64,000 nt of DNA, taken from assembly GCA_029449245.1 (NCBI GenBank), contig JANATF010000001.1, forward strand, positions 1,736,001 to 1,800,000, given 5' to 3'. The notes beneath the pieces were generated by a model, which was not told the DNA's origin, searched no databases, and saw only the letters and a list, made by a program, of their open reading frames with translations. Every line of letters starts with the position of its first letter. Position 1 is the first letter of the stretch. Both the position numbers and the translations under genes were made by a program. This DNA comes from Mortierella alpina. Its lineage: Eukaryota > Mortierellomycota > Mortierellomycetes > Mortierellales > Mortierellaceae. Of the stretch, positions 21,507 through 34,134 are shown piece after piece.

Positions 21507-24500
21507 GATTGACAGAAGCGGTTGTGTTCAATTCAAGGACTGATGTTCAGTGAAAAGAGGGGAAAGGAAGGGGAGGCGCTACACCTGCTGAGAGATTAGA
21601 GAGGATGAAAACTGAAGCTGGGTGATTTTTGAGCTTTGAAGAAGGTATACAAGTGGCAATAACGAGGTGTAGAATACAGTTGGGCAACGATCGGCTCCGT
21701 AGGATCAAGAGCTCTTCCGCGGTTTGTGGAGTGGAGGTAACAGTATTGAGCGCAATGATAGGATAAGCGCGATTCGATGCAAGAGAGCGAGAAGGGGAGC
21801 AAGAGAAGGTGAAAAAGAGAGAGCAAGAGGGGAAAGAACTGCACAGGACAAAATATCGAAATGAGGAGAAAAAGTGAAATAAGGTGCAAAGTAAAAAAAA
21901 AAAAAGGTGAGGAGACCGGCGAAGGCGAGGCGAGAGACAGATGGATGTGTGGATAAAAGAGTATTTGGCAGTGCTGGCTCGATTGGTTTGGATTGCTGCT
22001 GATGTTGCTTGGTGCCAACTTGCGACTGCGGGCGAGAAGGGGAGCTGCTGTGGGGATTATGTTATTACAGGCAAAAGACAGAGGAACAGGGATGGAATGT
22101 ACGGATACGGATATCAAACGGACAGCGAACAGCGAAACGGAAAATGTGAAGAAAGAGAAAAAGAGAGAGGGAAAAAAAAGTTTTCCCTCACGAGCCCCTC
22201 TTGTATTTATGCCCTGCCCTCGGCAGCCAACGGGCAGGCGGCCACTTTGTGCATCTGAGTGTGTCTTGTGTGTGCACCTCCCTCTGACTCTCGTCTCCTT
22301 ACCCGATCCATCCTGCCAAACAATGGGCGGGCGCAAAATGTTTTGCTCCTTTGAACACGGACCATGTACCCACATCGCACTCGCTCACTCACGACCTCTC
22401 CCCTCACTCCGCACCTACTGTAGAGTACGTGTACTCCCTCCCTCTTCGCTCTTCAAGGTCCTCTCTCGACTCAGATGGTGTTTCTCTGGCCATTGTATTG
22501 TAGCGAACTCTTGTAACTCTTGTAGGATACCCAGCCATGTGTACCTAGCGCCGCCCCTTTACTCTACAGTAATCTACAATAGTGCCTTCGCTACGGCAAC
22601 AGGCTCTCGCTCACTTTCTCGTGGGGAGGAGGGATCAACATCGAACCATAATAGACTAAGCATCCTCACCAGGCACACCGATATTCACACCTACTACCAA
22701 AGTCGATTGCCTGCAGTGGAGCGTCAGCTCTGCACTTCAATATTGCTAATTATTGAGACGAGAGAGAGCGCACGTTCTTGGACTTTTATCGACAATCGTC
22801 CCATCTCTATTTGACCATGCTTATGTGCACACCCAAAAAAAAGAGAAACATGAGACTAGCAAAAGAGAGTGAGCGAGACAAGCTGAGTGATCCGTCCACA
22901 GATAGGCAAAGATGCATGGTCGCGAGTGTGAGCAGAAAAACGTCAGCAGAGGATGTTTTTGTGTTTGTGCAACGTGAACATCGCTCCAATTGAATTGAGC
23001 AACAATGAGTAGGAAACCTTGTAAGGCCATACACCCACATGCATGGCGATTGAGCAGAATTATGGGAGATATGCATATCGACTAAACAATGGATACCAGT
23101 GCGTGTTTTTATTGTACGGTAGTCTATCGTGTTTGTCAACAAAACGCAAAACATACAGAAAAAAACAAGGAGACAAGCAAAAGGCCTTCCTTCTCCAGCC
23201 TGAAAACGAGCGGCAAGAGGAGGGTTCGTTGGCGGATTGGGAGCATTCACAATCGCAACCGCGAAAATAAAGAAAGAGAGAGAGATGGAGGAGAGTTTTG
23301 AAAGAATAGGAGAGTTGGAAGCGGGTGATAGAGCAGGAGATGGATAGGGATGACAATAATGCGAGAATTTGACGCCGGGGCGCGCGCGCATACAGGGTCT
23401 TGTTGAACATTGAATAGGAAATGGATGGGAGGGGCTCAATGCAAAGAGCGCATCCTTTCCGCTTACAGTAAAAGAGGAACAAGAAAAAAAAAAGACGGGG
23501 TCGTTTGAGCACTGCTTGCCAATAGGGGACGGGCAATGACATCCCACCCTTTCCTTCAGGGATCTTCGCTCTACTGTAGGAAGTATTTACTTTGTTTTGT
23601 GGGCGCGACAGTCTTGTACTTCTCTTTCTGAAAGTCGCTCATTCTCCGTCGTCAAGGTTGCCCTTCGGTTGTCGAAAAAATCAAAACCTCTGGCTTTTGC
23701 TGAGAGCGATGTTTAACCCCGGAAGCAAAAGGGCCAGCTCGTTTTGTGATGATGCGCCCTCATGCGCGTCTTTATGTATCTTTCCCTTGTATGTGTGTAC
23801 ACTTTACTCGCCAATGCGGCATCTGGAGCCGAACCTTCAAGTACAGTAGATAGTCAAATGGCGGAATACCGGAAGAAGAACCAAAGCAAGAAAAGCAGGT
23901 CAATTGGCGCCATGGCACATAGCTATGGGCTATCAGTCGAGACGGTCTAAATGTCTACGAAATTGCGTTCATGAGGAAATGTGAAACAGGCCAGGGACGC
24001 GACGGACCCCTGTTTCGAAATTCGTTACTGATTTGCGAGCAAAGTAGCCCGGAATGTTAGGCGAGCCGCAGACTATTATTTAATCTGAAACAGAAAGACG
24101 GCAACCCTCGAAAAAGCCCTGGTCATTAATGCAATAAACCTACTAATCTGCGCTTGTTCCTTTGTTCTTCCACGTTTTTCTTTCAGACGCCATTTGGATT
24201 TCATTTCTTGTGAACAGACCAACCCCGCCTAGCGCCGAAAGCAACTCCAAACGCGTTATAGTCTACAACCCTTGCGCACCAGGTGAGGTTGTTCCTGGCC
24301 ACTCGTCCTATTCTAGTGTCTCGTTTATTTTTTGAAGGCTCAAAGGACAAGAAACTGTGACCACAAACCACAGGGCAGTGTGACCCTGCTAAAATGGTGA
24401 CATTTTCTGTTTCTTGCTCTTGTTTCCCATTCGACACATCCATTCGGCACATTGGCCACTGAGCACAGAAGTACGTGTTCAGCCGAGAGGAGCAAGGGCA

Positions 24501-25365
24501 ATTATTTTACACCGATGGTTGCATCCCTCTGTGGTGCAACAGCTAATAAGGTACAGCATCGACGACAGCATGCCACCAAGCAAGCACGGCTTTCAGAATT
24601 CGAATCATGCGTTCCACAGCGTCCTTGTAGATATACCACACACGCAATGGTGTCAGTTTCACGCTCAGGCCCCCCTTGCTTCTCTTGTCCCTCTGACTTG
24701 CCAATTGCGGTGCTGTTGTTGTTGTTTTTGTCTCTATTGTTTGCAAGCGTAGGGACTTCTACCCTCCACAAAGGCGGCCCGAGGCCCGCACTAGAACCTT
24801 CATCCGTGATCATGCAGCATAAACCTCCTGAAAAACGAGGACTAAGCGTGAGAGATGTAGTGTAGAGAAGAAGAGTACAGAAACACCTCGCAGGCGGCTG
24901 GCTCGTAAGGCGGGAAGCATTGACGAGTGTACGAAATGACCCGGCATTGCTGTTGAATCGGCACTCCACTCCCACTGTGTTTTACTTACCTATGGACTAC
25001 GGTACTCGACCAGTCAATCCCATGACCTGGTCAATTGTCAATTGTAATTGTTGTTGATGCGCGATTAGCAGCTGTCCATAGGCAACTTGTAGTGGGCATG
25101 TTCTTGGTCTCGTCTATTCAAGTTGGGATTTGTGATGAATGTCAACAGCGTCAGCGTACCACACTAACAATAGAAATAGCCAGAAGCGGCGTCCATCAAA
25201 CTGGTTACTATTTTTACGGCAGTGCTCAAGACTCAGTTTGTTACACTCTCGGGGGACGGGGGGACGGACACTCTGCCTCGTTCCTTGCAGGCGCACCACT
25301 CGCGCATAAAAGATTCGGCACGAGTCACTTCTTTTTTTGAAAGACGCATCATGGACACCTGTTTA
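21507..25365. other. 3.9 kb gap without a recognisable gene
   Basis: I found no supported gene. The sequence is rich in purine tracts on one strand (for example 21780-21910 and 23260-23340), and several long open frames here are compositional shadows of those tracts. Splice-linked conserved motifs are absent. The 21507-22400 part probably contains the promoter of the gene ending at 18997. The right part borders the WDR70 3' end. Confidence 0.5.
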
Positions 25366-25367
25366 TT
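25362..25367 (-). terminator. Poly(A) signal overlapping WDR70 stop codon
   Basis: On the minus strand the gene ends TAATAAAC, so the TAA stop codon is also the start of a canonical AATAAA hexamer. This leaves an extremely short expected 3' UTR if the signal is used. Confidence 0.4.
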
Positions 25368-27721
25368 ACTTTTTCCTCTTCAGTTCCCGATGGTCTTCGC
25401 TATCCTCCCTATCATCAAACACGGCTTGCGGTTGGTTCTTCTTGTATGCAGGTGTGATCCACTGTGGATCCTTCTCTGTGACCTCTGCATACTTGAGCAA
25501 CGCCGCTCGTGGATCTTCCTCGCGCATTGTATCTTTGACCACATCTGTGAGCACATGCTGTGTGAGATTGGTACCGACTTTGCCGCCTTTTCCGGGACCT
25601 TTCAGCGGCATCTCTGGACGATGGGAAGCCAGGGGATCCGAGCGCATTTTTTCCTGTTTGCGCTTATTGCTCTGCATCTTGGTGTTGTCCTCCTTGAACA
25701 TGGGTAGGGCGTGCGGGGTGATGATGGGTCGGTCAATCTCATAATCATCCACGGCGCGTTTCTTGGGTGTTTTGGTGGCGCACAGCTTTGCACCCTTATG
25801 GGACACCTCGGGATCATAAAAAACGCGTGCAGTTCCGTCCGCGCTTCCTGCGATGATCTGTGAAAAACCATGAAAAAAAGAGACACGCGAGCATGAGTTT
25901 ACGTCTTGTGGATTTGGAGGGGGGGTTCGGCTTGCATAGGATCACTCTTGACCTCTCGCTTTACCTGATTCAACTTGTCATGCCAAAGAACTCGGACGAC
26001 ACTACTCTGAGATACGCTGACGGTCCTGACAATATCGAGATTCTCACTGTTCATCATGACGATCTTGCCGTAGCCTTCATTCTTTTTAACACCGGTTCCT
26101 GTGAGGATCAGTCTCTCGTCCGGAGAAAAAATGACGTTGGTCTCAGAGTTCAATGTAGCCACGTCTTCTGCGATCATAAGTGGATGCTTGAAGTTTCTAA
26201 CATCCCACACTATACGGCGTAATAAAAAAAAAAGGTTCAAACGTCAGACACTATACCTTGCAAGTGACAATGAGCAGGAGAAACCTGCAAACAGCCTTGT
26301 TCACAACACTGTGATATTAATGTACGAATGCACGACTTACACTTGACTGTATCATCGCCTCCTCTGGTGACCATCTTTTGACTATCTCGAGAAAACACAA
26401 TGCACGAAGTCTCCGTACCCTTGACGTGTGCATTCTCAATCGTGTGGATCGGCCGCAGGAACGGTCCTGTGCTAGGATAGAGCGAAACGGTGCCATCTCC
26501 TCCAGCCCCCGCAATCATCTTGCCATCCGAACTGTACGCAACGGTTGTCACTGCGGTCCTTCCTCCTCGCTCCTTGGTCTTGTATGCAATCACATCTGCC
26601 TGCTTGCGAATGTTTTCTACGTCCCACAGTCGGATTGTGCCATCTGTCGATGAGGTGATGAACCGGTCCTTGGTGTACGGGTGCCAAGCGCCACTCGTCA
26701 GTGCCGCCACATGTCCCGTTGTCAGACGCATATCTCTGATATAAGGGTCGCCCTTTTGATACTCTGCAACCTCCAGTCCGTTTCGATCATATATCCTTGC
26801 CTTGGCTTCTCCAGAGATGATCAAAATCTTGTCGCCTGTCAGCGAATATTTGAGATCGTGGATTTGATGAGCTCCAGCGGGTTCCATTGACCGGAAAGGT
26901 CTGAAGCGTGTGTCCATTCCAGCAAAGTCCCAGAAGCAAAGGTTGAAGTCGTAGCCTCCTGTGACAAGTCGCGCGCCTGCAGGGTCCAGTGCCATAGCGG
27001 ATATTGTCTAGGAAAGTGTGGGTCGTGTTAGTTGCAGCGTCAAGCAGCAAGACACTGCGAACGAGGCCTGATGCAAATAGCATCTCTATCCTCACCTTGC
27101 TGTGCTCATTCAAGACAATCTCATGAGATATCGGTAAAATGGACGACGAAGGGTTTGGGTCGCTATCCTGGACATCGTGTCTGTCGTCATTATCGCTAAG
27201 CTGCCGATCATCATTCTCCAGTTTTAATGAGGGTGCAGCCTTTTCTGACGATTTTCGCGAGGACTAGAGATATCATGAGGAAGATGGGAATTTTAGATCG
27301 AAGATACATGGTCATGGCAGTCTCTCACAACGATCAACGACGCAGTGCAGTGATCATCTTTTCGTTTTGGCCTTACCTCTGCCTGGTCATCTTGATTACC
27401 TGCGCGCTTCGATTTCTCATACTGGAGCGAGGCCTCGTTCTTGACGGCCTTCACCTTGCCAAAGGACGTGGGCAAGTACGCAGAGAGAGCATCCATGCCA
27501 TCGTCAGCAAGAGCCTTCCTGGGCTCTGGTTTTGCTTTTGGCTTGGAGGCGCTGGACTTGCCGAAGGAGGCGGGAAAGTATTTCGCAAAGTCGCTGTCCT
27601 ATGCGAGCGGATTGAAAGGGCCAGTGGAATGCATGCGGTCAGCTGGATGGTGTGCATGCAAGTGGAGAGACGAGTCGGTTGCTCTGCATTACGGCGCGTA
27701 TGGTTGCACACTCACATCCAT
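25366..27721 (-). CDS. WDR70-family WD40-repeat protein
   Basis: This is a homologue of WDR70, a nuclear WD40 protein linked in animals and fission yeast to histone H2B ubiquitination and DNA-break resection with the DDB1 ligase. Exons in transcript order are 27721-27716, 27598-27377, 27263-27096, 27007-26341, 26209-25965 and 25857-25366, giving 599 residues. Diagnostic blocks are SFGK near the N terminus, ISHEIVLNEHSKTISAM, GYDFNLCFWDFAGMD, FRSMEPAGAHQIHDLKYS, GDPYIRDM, SRGGDDT-like TRGGDDTVKLWDVR, and the C-terminal PIITPHALPMF and GPGKGGKVGTN. These appear in WDR70 order, and length is close to the animal protein. Exon 1 encodes only Met-Asp before GTGAGT. I chose it because it supplies an ATG in phase with DSDFAKYFPASFGK. 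A longer upstream start cannot be excluded. Confidence 0.93.
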
Positions 27722-27753
27722 GTTCCTCTGTGTTCGTCTCAGTCCTGTGGGGG

Positions 27754-27787
27754 TGTGCTTTGCAAAGAGGTGTGCTTTGCAAAGAGG
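27754..27787. repeat. 17-bp tandem duplication upstream of WDR70
   Basis: TGTGCTTTGCAAAGAGG occurs twice back to back, 33 bp upstream of the WDR70 start codon on its promoter side. CTTTGCAAAG within it is a perfect palindrome, so the duplication doubles a possible protein-binding site. Confidence 0.7.
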
Positions 27788-28287
27788 TGCGCCCGGTAGT
27801 GTGAGAGCCATTATGGCTTTAGATTTTTTTTATTGTTTCTGTGACGTATCTATGTAAGTCATGGTCGGTTCAACTGCAATCATCCGTTCATCAAGACGCG
27901 CATTCCTAGCCTGACCCATCAAAGACTCGTTGCTAATCCCTTCTGCATCGCTTGCTATCTGCACACTCGACAACACTCTATCGGCCTCAGCCCTGTCAAC
28001 AGCACCATCTATCCATCCATCGACTCTTCCCTTGACTCTTCTCCACTGCCCTCATCGCGTCTCTTCTTCGTCTCCTGAACATTCTTAAGCAAATTAGCAA
28101 ACGCTTCACAACTTCACACAACCCACTCTCCATCCTTGGTGTCTCGCAGGACCTTGTTCCCTTGCCCACCCCCAGTCTGCAAAGGATTCGCCTTTCTATT
28201 TTCCCTGGCACGCCTTTCGCCCCTCCCCTCAGAACCGCCTCTTTCCTGTTCCCCATCCCCCCCTTTTCAACGCCTATTTAGCCAGCA
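27788..28287. other. Divergent promoter region, WDR70 and NOT4
   Basis: WDR70 (-) and NOT4 (+) start about 570 bp apart and face away from each other, so this interval should carry both promoters. It is pyrimidine-rich on the plus strand close to the NOT4 start. I see no coding sequence. Confidence 0.5.
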
Positions 28288-31200
28288 ATGATGTCCGATG
28301 ATGAAGATTTCGACTGCCCACTGTGCATGGAGGAGCTGGACATCTCGGACAGAAACTTCCGTCCCTGTCCCTGCGGCTACCAGGTAAGGCGGCTTGCCCC
28401 GTATCTGTCCCTTCTTCCGCTCGGGCTGCGTGGGTGTGTGGGTGTGTGTCTCGGCGCAAGATGATGAGGCTTCCTCCCGCGAGCCAGTCCTCGGAAACAA
28501 GACTCGTTTGGAAGAGCGTTCACGAGAACAGCCAGGAACTGAGACTTCACGGTGTGTCCGGTTTGACTAAACTGTCCCTGTTGTCTCTTTGCCCTCTTAC
28601 GTCTGACGACAGATCTGCCGATTCTGCTGGCACCACATCAAAGAGGATCTCAATGGACGATGCCCCGCTTGCAGGAGGGTCTATTCAGAAGAGACCGTCG
28701 AGTTTACGCCCATCTCGGCTGACGAGTAAGTTTAGCCCTGGCGACTGTTTCTGCTTGATTCGTTGTATTCGTTCAACTCTAGCGCCGTCTCGGATCCACT
28801 AGGGCTGGGTTGCTCCAATGGGTCCATGACGCGTGCAGAGCACCACAGACCACACAGAGCACACAGAGCACACAGAGCGCACATGCCATTTTTCGATAGT
28901 TCGACAAGCACTGTACGCCACCCGTTATTCACTCGCAGCTCGTCGATGCCCTTTTGCTCTATCCTTGCTGTTCTAGGCTTGCATTGATCAAGAATGAAAA
29001 AAAGGCAAAGGAACGCGAGAAAAAGGAGATAGAGGCGATGAACAGGAAACATCTCTCCAACATGAGAGTCGTCCAGAAGAGTCTTGTCTACGTAATCGGC
29101 CTGCCTTCCAAGCTTGCGAATGACGAGGTAAGGTTCTAGAAGGGACGCCAGTGAAGATAACACCACCCATGGTAACTGCGCTTGACGTTGAATCGACCCC
29201 TTTGTCTTTCTCTATTTTCAGCACACCCTGCGGCAGAACGAGTACTTTGGCCAGTACGGCAAAATTGCGAAGGTCGTCATCAACCGACGCAACGCGCCTA
29301 TGCCGTCAGGGGGCTCATCACCTGGTCAGGCCAGCGTCGGAGTCTACATCACATATGTAAGGAAAGAGGACGCCGCCAAGGCCATTGCAGCTATTGACGG
29401 GAGCGTGTGGGACGGCAAAATCCTCAGGTAAAGAATGCTGATCAATATGCAATGATCTACGCAGTGGTCATGGTACAACTACCACAACTCACCCATCCGA
29501 TATATATTTCTACTGTTTGCATAGGGCATCTTACGGAACAACAAAGTACTGCACGTACTATCTGCGGGGCATGTCTTGTCAGAACCCAGGCTGCATGTAT
29601 CTGCACGAGCCAGGTGAAGATGCAGATAGCTTCTCGAAAGAGGACCTTGCCGTTGGGTAAATGACCTTGTCAATGGATGATCCTTGTCTCCTCAACCGTG
29701 CTCGTGGGATGAAACGCTCGGGCAAAAAATGACTAACTTTGCATCATCATCTCTTTGTAGAAAACATCATTTACAAGAACATGCTGGACCTTATGACCCT
29801 TACAGCAACAAACCCGTCAGCCTTGGTCGACCTCCATTGGCGTCGCACGGCTCCAGCTCCTCACTGACGCCAAGACCCAAGCCAGCAACTGTTCCATCGT
29901 ATCAATCTGCCTCGAATTCAATGACTGACTGGCCGGCGCCTGGCGGCGAGAGAGGCAATCATGATGACAAGGAAGAGGAAGGTTCAGCACTTCCTGCGAC
30001 GGCGTCATGGGCAAAGATTGGCAGTAATCCATCCACACCGACGCTTCACAGCTCCTTACCCACATCGCGAAAGTCGGAGGGCCCCCCACCATTGCGGTCC
30101 AAAGGCTCGACGGCATCGATCATCACAGGCATTGTTGTCAATAACGGCAAACGGAAAGAACTCAATTATACCAAGGACGGTTCCATCATTGAGTGTAAGA
30201 TGAATTAGGGAGTACCCAATGTCCTGACGTGTCTTTAAGTTTGCAGTGGAGAAATACTCATGATTCGAATCGCGTTTTTGTGCTATAGCTCCAGTGGTGC
30301 ATTCCCCTACTCCAGCAGAGGCACTGGCAATTGAGGCGGCTGCCAAGCAGCAGATGCTTCAAGAACAGCGGCAATTGCAGGAGCAGCAACGAAAGCAACA
30401 GCAGCTTTTGCAGAGGCAACAACAGGAAGCAGAGCAGCAGACAGAGTTACTCAACCAAAAACTGCGAAAGCAAAGGCAGTTGGAACATGAACAAGAACAG
30501 CTGGAGCTTCAGAAACAAAAACAGCAGCAGGAGATGGAGCACAAGATGCAGAAACAAAAAGAAAAGGAGCAACAAAAGAGAGACCTACTGCGTCAAGAGC
30601 AACTACAGAGAGAGAAGGAGCAACAGGAGAAGATCCAAAGGGAGCAGGATTTGAAAGAGGAGAACGAACGAAAAGAAAAGGAGCGGCAAGAACAAGAACA
30701 GCAAGAGAAGGATCGCCGTGAGAAGGAACTTTTGGAACAAGAAAGACTGGAAAAGGATAGACAGGAGCAGGAGTTGCTTCAAAGGGAACAGGAAGCTAGA
30801 GAAGAGCGGGAACGAAAAGAGAAGGAGGCCAGGGAGGAGCAAGAAAGGAAAGAGCTGGAAGAGAGACGAGAGCAAGAAGAAAGGGAGCGCAAGGAGAAGG
30901 AAGATCGGTTGGCCCAGCAACCCACATTATCCTTGGGCTCGTTTTCATTCAACCCCGACGCCTCATTGTCCACACTTCCAACCGCGTTCGGCAACGGCGT
31001 CCCAGCTGCACCTCTCGGAACGGAAGCATCTGGCCCGTTTGGTTTAGACACATTTGCTGCACTCTCGAATCTTCCGCTCACGCCAACTCATTATACCGGT
31101 TCATTCAACCCGTTCTCGCTGGAGGATGAACCCCTTATGAGGCGATCCATGGTCCTTCCTGCGCGGCAGTTCCTCGATGATTCTGATTATGATCCCACCA

Positions 31201-33665
31201 CTGGCCGCAACCGTCCCGTAGGTCCGCCCATTCCTGGCAAGCCCAGACAGACCTCCCGCTTTGGTTTTGCGATGGGTGATCAGTACGGCGATGCTGTCCA
31301 ACGGGATAACTACCCTACACAGATGCCTGCTGATAGAACGGTAACGCGGGATAGCTTCCGCGCATTATTCCCCAATGTCAATGTCAGCTTTGGTCAGTCT
31401 GATGGACCAATAAGTCAGCAGCAAGAACAACAGCAACAACAACAACAGCAACAGCAGCAATCGCAGCAGTCATCAATGTACCGTTCGCCGCTACTGCATC
31501 GCCAGGAGATGGCCCCCAGCAATGGCCTGTGGGCTGGTACAGACAACCACGATTCGTACCAGAGAAGCATGAATCAGTTGAATATGGATCCGATGCTGAC
31601 AGCGCCAAGTTCTCGAATGGCGGATTATCAGCAACAAATGCCAATGCAATCTCACCTTGGCTCCATCCAGCAGCAGCAGCTTTCTCGTAGTGGACCACCT
31701 GGGCTCTCGCGCAACTCTGTGACGCCAACCATGGTCAAGCTTCCGCCGCCAGGTTTGGAGAGCCTTAATCGTAACGAATACGGAGGCTGGTCAAACACCC
31801 ACCAGCAGCAACAGCAACAGCATCAACAGCAACAGCATCAACAGCATCAACAGCATCAACAGCATCAACAGCATCAACAGCATCAACACCAGATGCAGTT
31901 CCTTCCACCTCATCAACAAGAGCAACAACAGCGTCCCCAGCAGACTTCCAGGCTCAGCAGTTGGACTGGCGGAAACCATCAGATGCCGACCCATGCAGGT
32001 ACCCGAAATAGTCAGGACAATGCACAGGATTTTTTCGGCGCGTTCTTGAAGGCTGCAGCCGCCTCACCTTCAAATCAGTCGGCATCTGTCCCGAGCACTC
32101 CAGGTAACGCTGGCATCCAGTGAGGAAATTTATGGATTATGATACTTGTTCGGACGGACGCCCTAACGCATCGGTGAATGTAATTTTTTTTAGGTTTACC
32201 GAATTCGATGACATTTCAGGACCCTGCCATCATGTCTGTTCGCATGTCGTCGTCTGGAGCCGCTCGACCGTCACCAGATGAGGCATTGCAGCAACCCCCT
32301 ATGGGAAGCAGCGCCTATCCCGGCGCACATCCCATGGGACCCGATGCCTCATCGTTCATGAACGATGGGGCCTACTCGTCAATGCTCCAGCAGTTTGGAC
32401 TCGGTGCTAGACGCATGGATCAGCAGCACTATTCGCCTCTCAATAAGCCGGCCAATTTGAGCATGGATGGATATCCGCCCGCAGCTTTTGGAGCCGGAGA
32501 GTCGCCTTTGCTGAACACCATCAACTCTGCTGCTGCTGCTCGGTCCGCAAAGGTCAAGTCGGATCTTCTAATGGGCCTCAATGCCGGTATTCGGCCCGAC
32601 CGACTTAGCATGAAGGACCCGCAGCCTACGACGTCCACCGCATCGCTTTCGGAGGAACACAACAGCATGCTGAATAACTTAAACGGCGGGTTGAGAATGA
32701 GCTCCAGTGCCGGCGGCAACAGTCCCAACTTCAATTTTGGCAACATGTTTGGGAACACTGGTAACGGTGGCGGCTCTGGCTTCGCCGGACCTGGCGGTGA
32801 TTATTCCGGCCGACCCTCCAGTCAGTACGAGTCATTGAGCATGAATGGTGGATACGGGATTGGAAACAACGGTCTGAATTCGCCGATGCACTCCATGCCA
32901 ATAGCAGTGTCATCTTCTATGAGCGCCTCTGTCTCTGGTCCACCACCAGGTCTAGGTATGCCTAGCGTCGGCAAAAACAACAGCAACAGCAACAGCAACA
33001 ACGAGAGCAGCGGCGGCGTTGGTGGGAACACTAATGCCGATAATGACAATGGGCAGTACGTGATGTCTGGTGGAAACGAGAACAGTGGTCATGGGATAGC
33101 ATCCTATCCGAACAACAACGCGAACAATAAGCCCATGGATATCACAAGCATGATGAGTGCCCTTGACTTTTTCGGGCCGGGCTCGTCAGCCAACAGCAAC
33201 ATGCACAACGGCGGAGGTAGTCACTGGCCATCCATGGCTAACGGTGGCACCAGTGCCCATATGGGAGCTCCCTATCACGAGGAAATGTCGCGTCGCGAAG
33301 CTGTGCAGCCGATCCGTGGGCTGCAGGAGTACCCTCAGCAAGCACATCAGCAACAACAACAACAACAACAACAGCAACAGCAACAGCAGCAGCAACAGCA
33401 GCTGCAGCAGTACAACCACGGCTCTGTGAACGGTGCAAGCGGCCATGACAGCAATGGTAACAGCGGAACTAATTCAGCGGCGTCAACGCCTCAGATGGAC
33501 AGTAGTAGTGCCGTTACGACAGCTGCAGCAGGATCCGCTGCAGCACCAGCGCGGAGCGTCGAGGACTTGGAACTCCAGGTGATCAATGCCAAGATGGAGA
33601 CGCAGCTGCTAGAGAACCAGCTGAATGCTGTGATCAAGCGCAACCGTCGTAAGCTGTACGCGTGA
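28288..33665 (+). CDS. NOT4: NOT4/CNOT4 RING E3 ubiquitin ligase
   Basis: This is the Ccr4-Not-associated E3 ligase that ubiquitinates ribosomal proteins in co-translational quality control. Exons are 28288-28383, 28613-28725, 28977-29127, 29222-29427, 29525-29656, 29761-30194, 30289-32103 and 32194-33665, giving 1472 residues. The C4C4 RING is complete (CPLC at 10-13, CPCGYQICRFC, then CPAC). A basic helical linker follows, then an RRM near 105-190 (LVYVIGLPSKLANDE) and a CCCH finger (CTYYLRGMSCQNPGCMYLH). Exon 7 encodes a roughly 200-residue Q/E/K/R coiled coil starting near KQQMLQEQRQLQEQQRKQQQ. Beyond it lie polyglutamine tracts and long N/S/G-rich disorder. Yeast and human Not4 are about 600 residues, so the C-terminal expansion is striking. 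A second in-frame ATG at 28291 is an equal start candidate. Confidence 0.93.
31409..31463 (+). repeat. CAA/CAG polyglutamine tract in NOT4
   Basis: Mixed CAA and CAG codons encode about 15 near-continuous glutamines in exon 7. A longer Q/H tract with CAT-interrupted units lies at 31802-31926, and another Q tract lies at 33345-33411. Mixed codons make strand-slippage expansion less likely than in a pure CAG run. Confidence 0.85.
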
Positions 33666-34102
33666 GAGATCACTGAAGATTACTGTATTTTGTGGAATAT
33701 AATAAATGGTGCGGGGCCTTCCTCCCAACACTTTCTCTCCCTTTCTCCCTTTGGGCACACCCATCCCCTTCACCACCTCCAAGGCTCGCGGCCCCTCTCA
33801 GCAACGCGATGTATTTGAGAGAAGTTAGGAGCAAGGAGGAGGACGACGACGATCCCCCACCTTAAGGCAATCCTATCAGCCATTTTTAAAAGCTTGTAAC
33901 GAGATAGCACCAAAACCTAGGAGCAACAAGTACAGGCGCAGCAACATCACCTGCAGTACCAGCAGCATCTGCAACAACTACAGCAGCAGCGACAAGAGCA
34001 TCGCACTTCGATGGTTCAACAACTGCTCCAGCCGCCAATACATCGGCCCGGTCTTGGTGAATCAACATCATCTGCAACAACAACAGCAACAGTAACAGCA
34101 GC

Positions 34103-34134
<32 letters not shown>

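Noticed and set aside
21596-23547. Long open frames on the minus strand
   Set aside because: They are hydrophobic or S/F-rich artefacts of purine-rich plus-strand tracts, without splice partners or motifs.
33186-33446. Poly-leucine and poly-valine ORFs on the minus strand
   Set aside because: They are antisense readings of the NOT4 polyglutamine codons.
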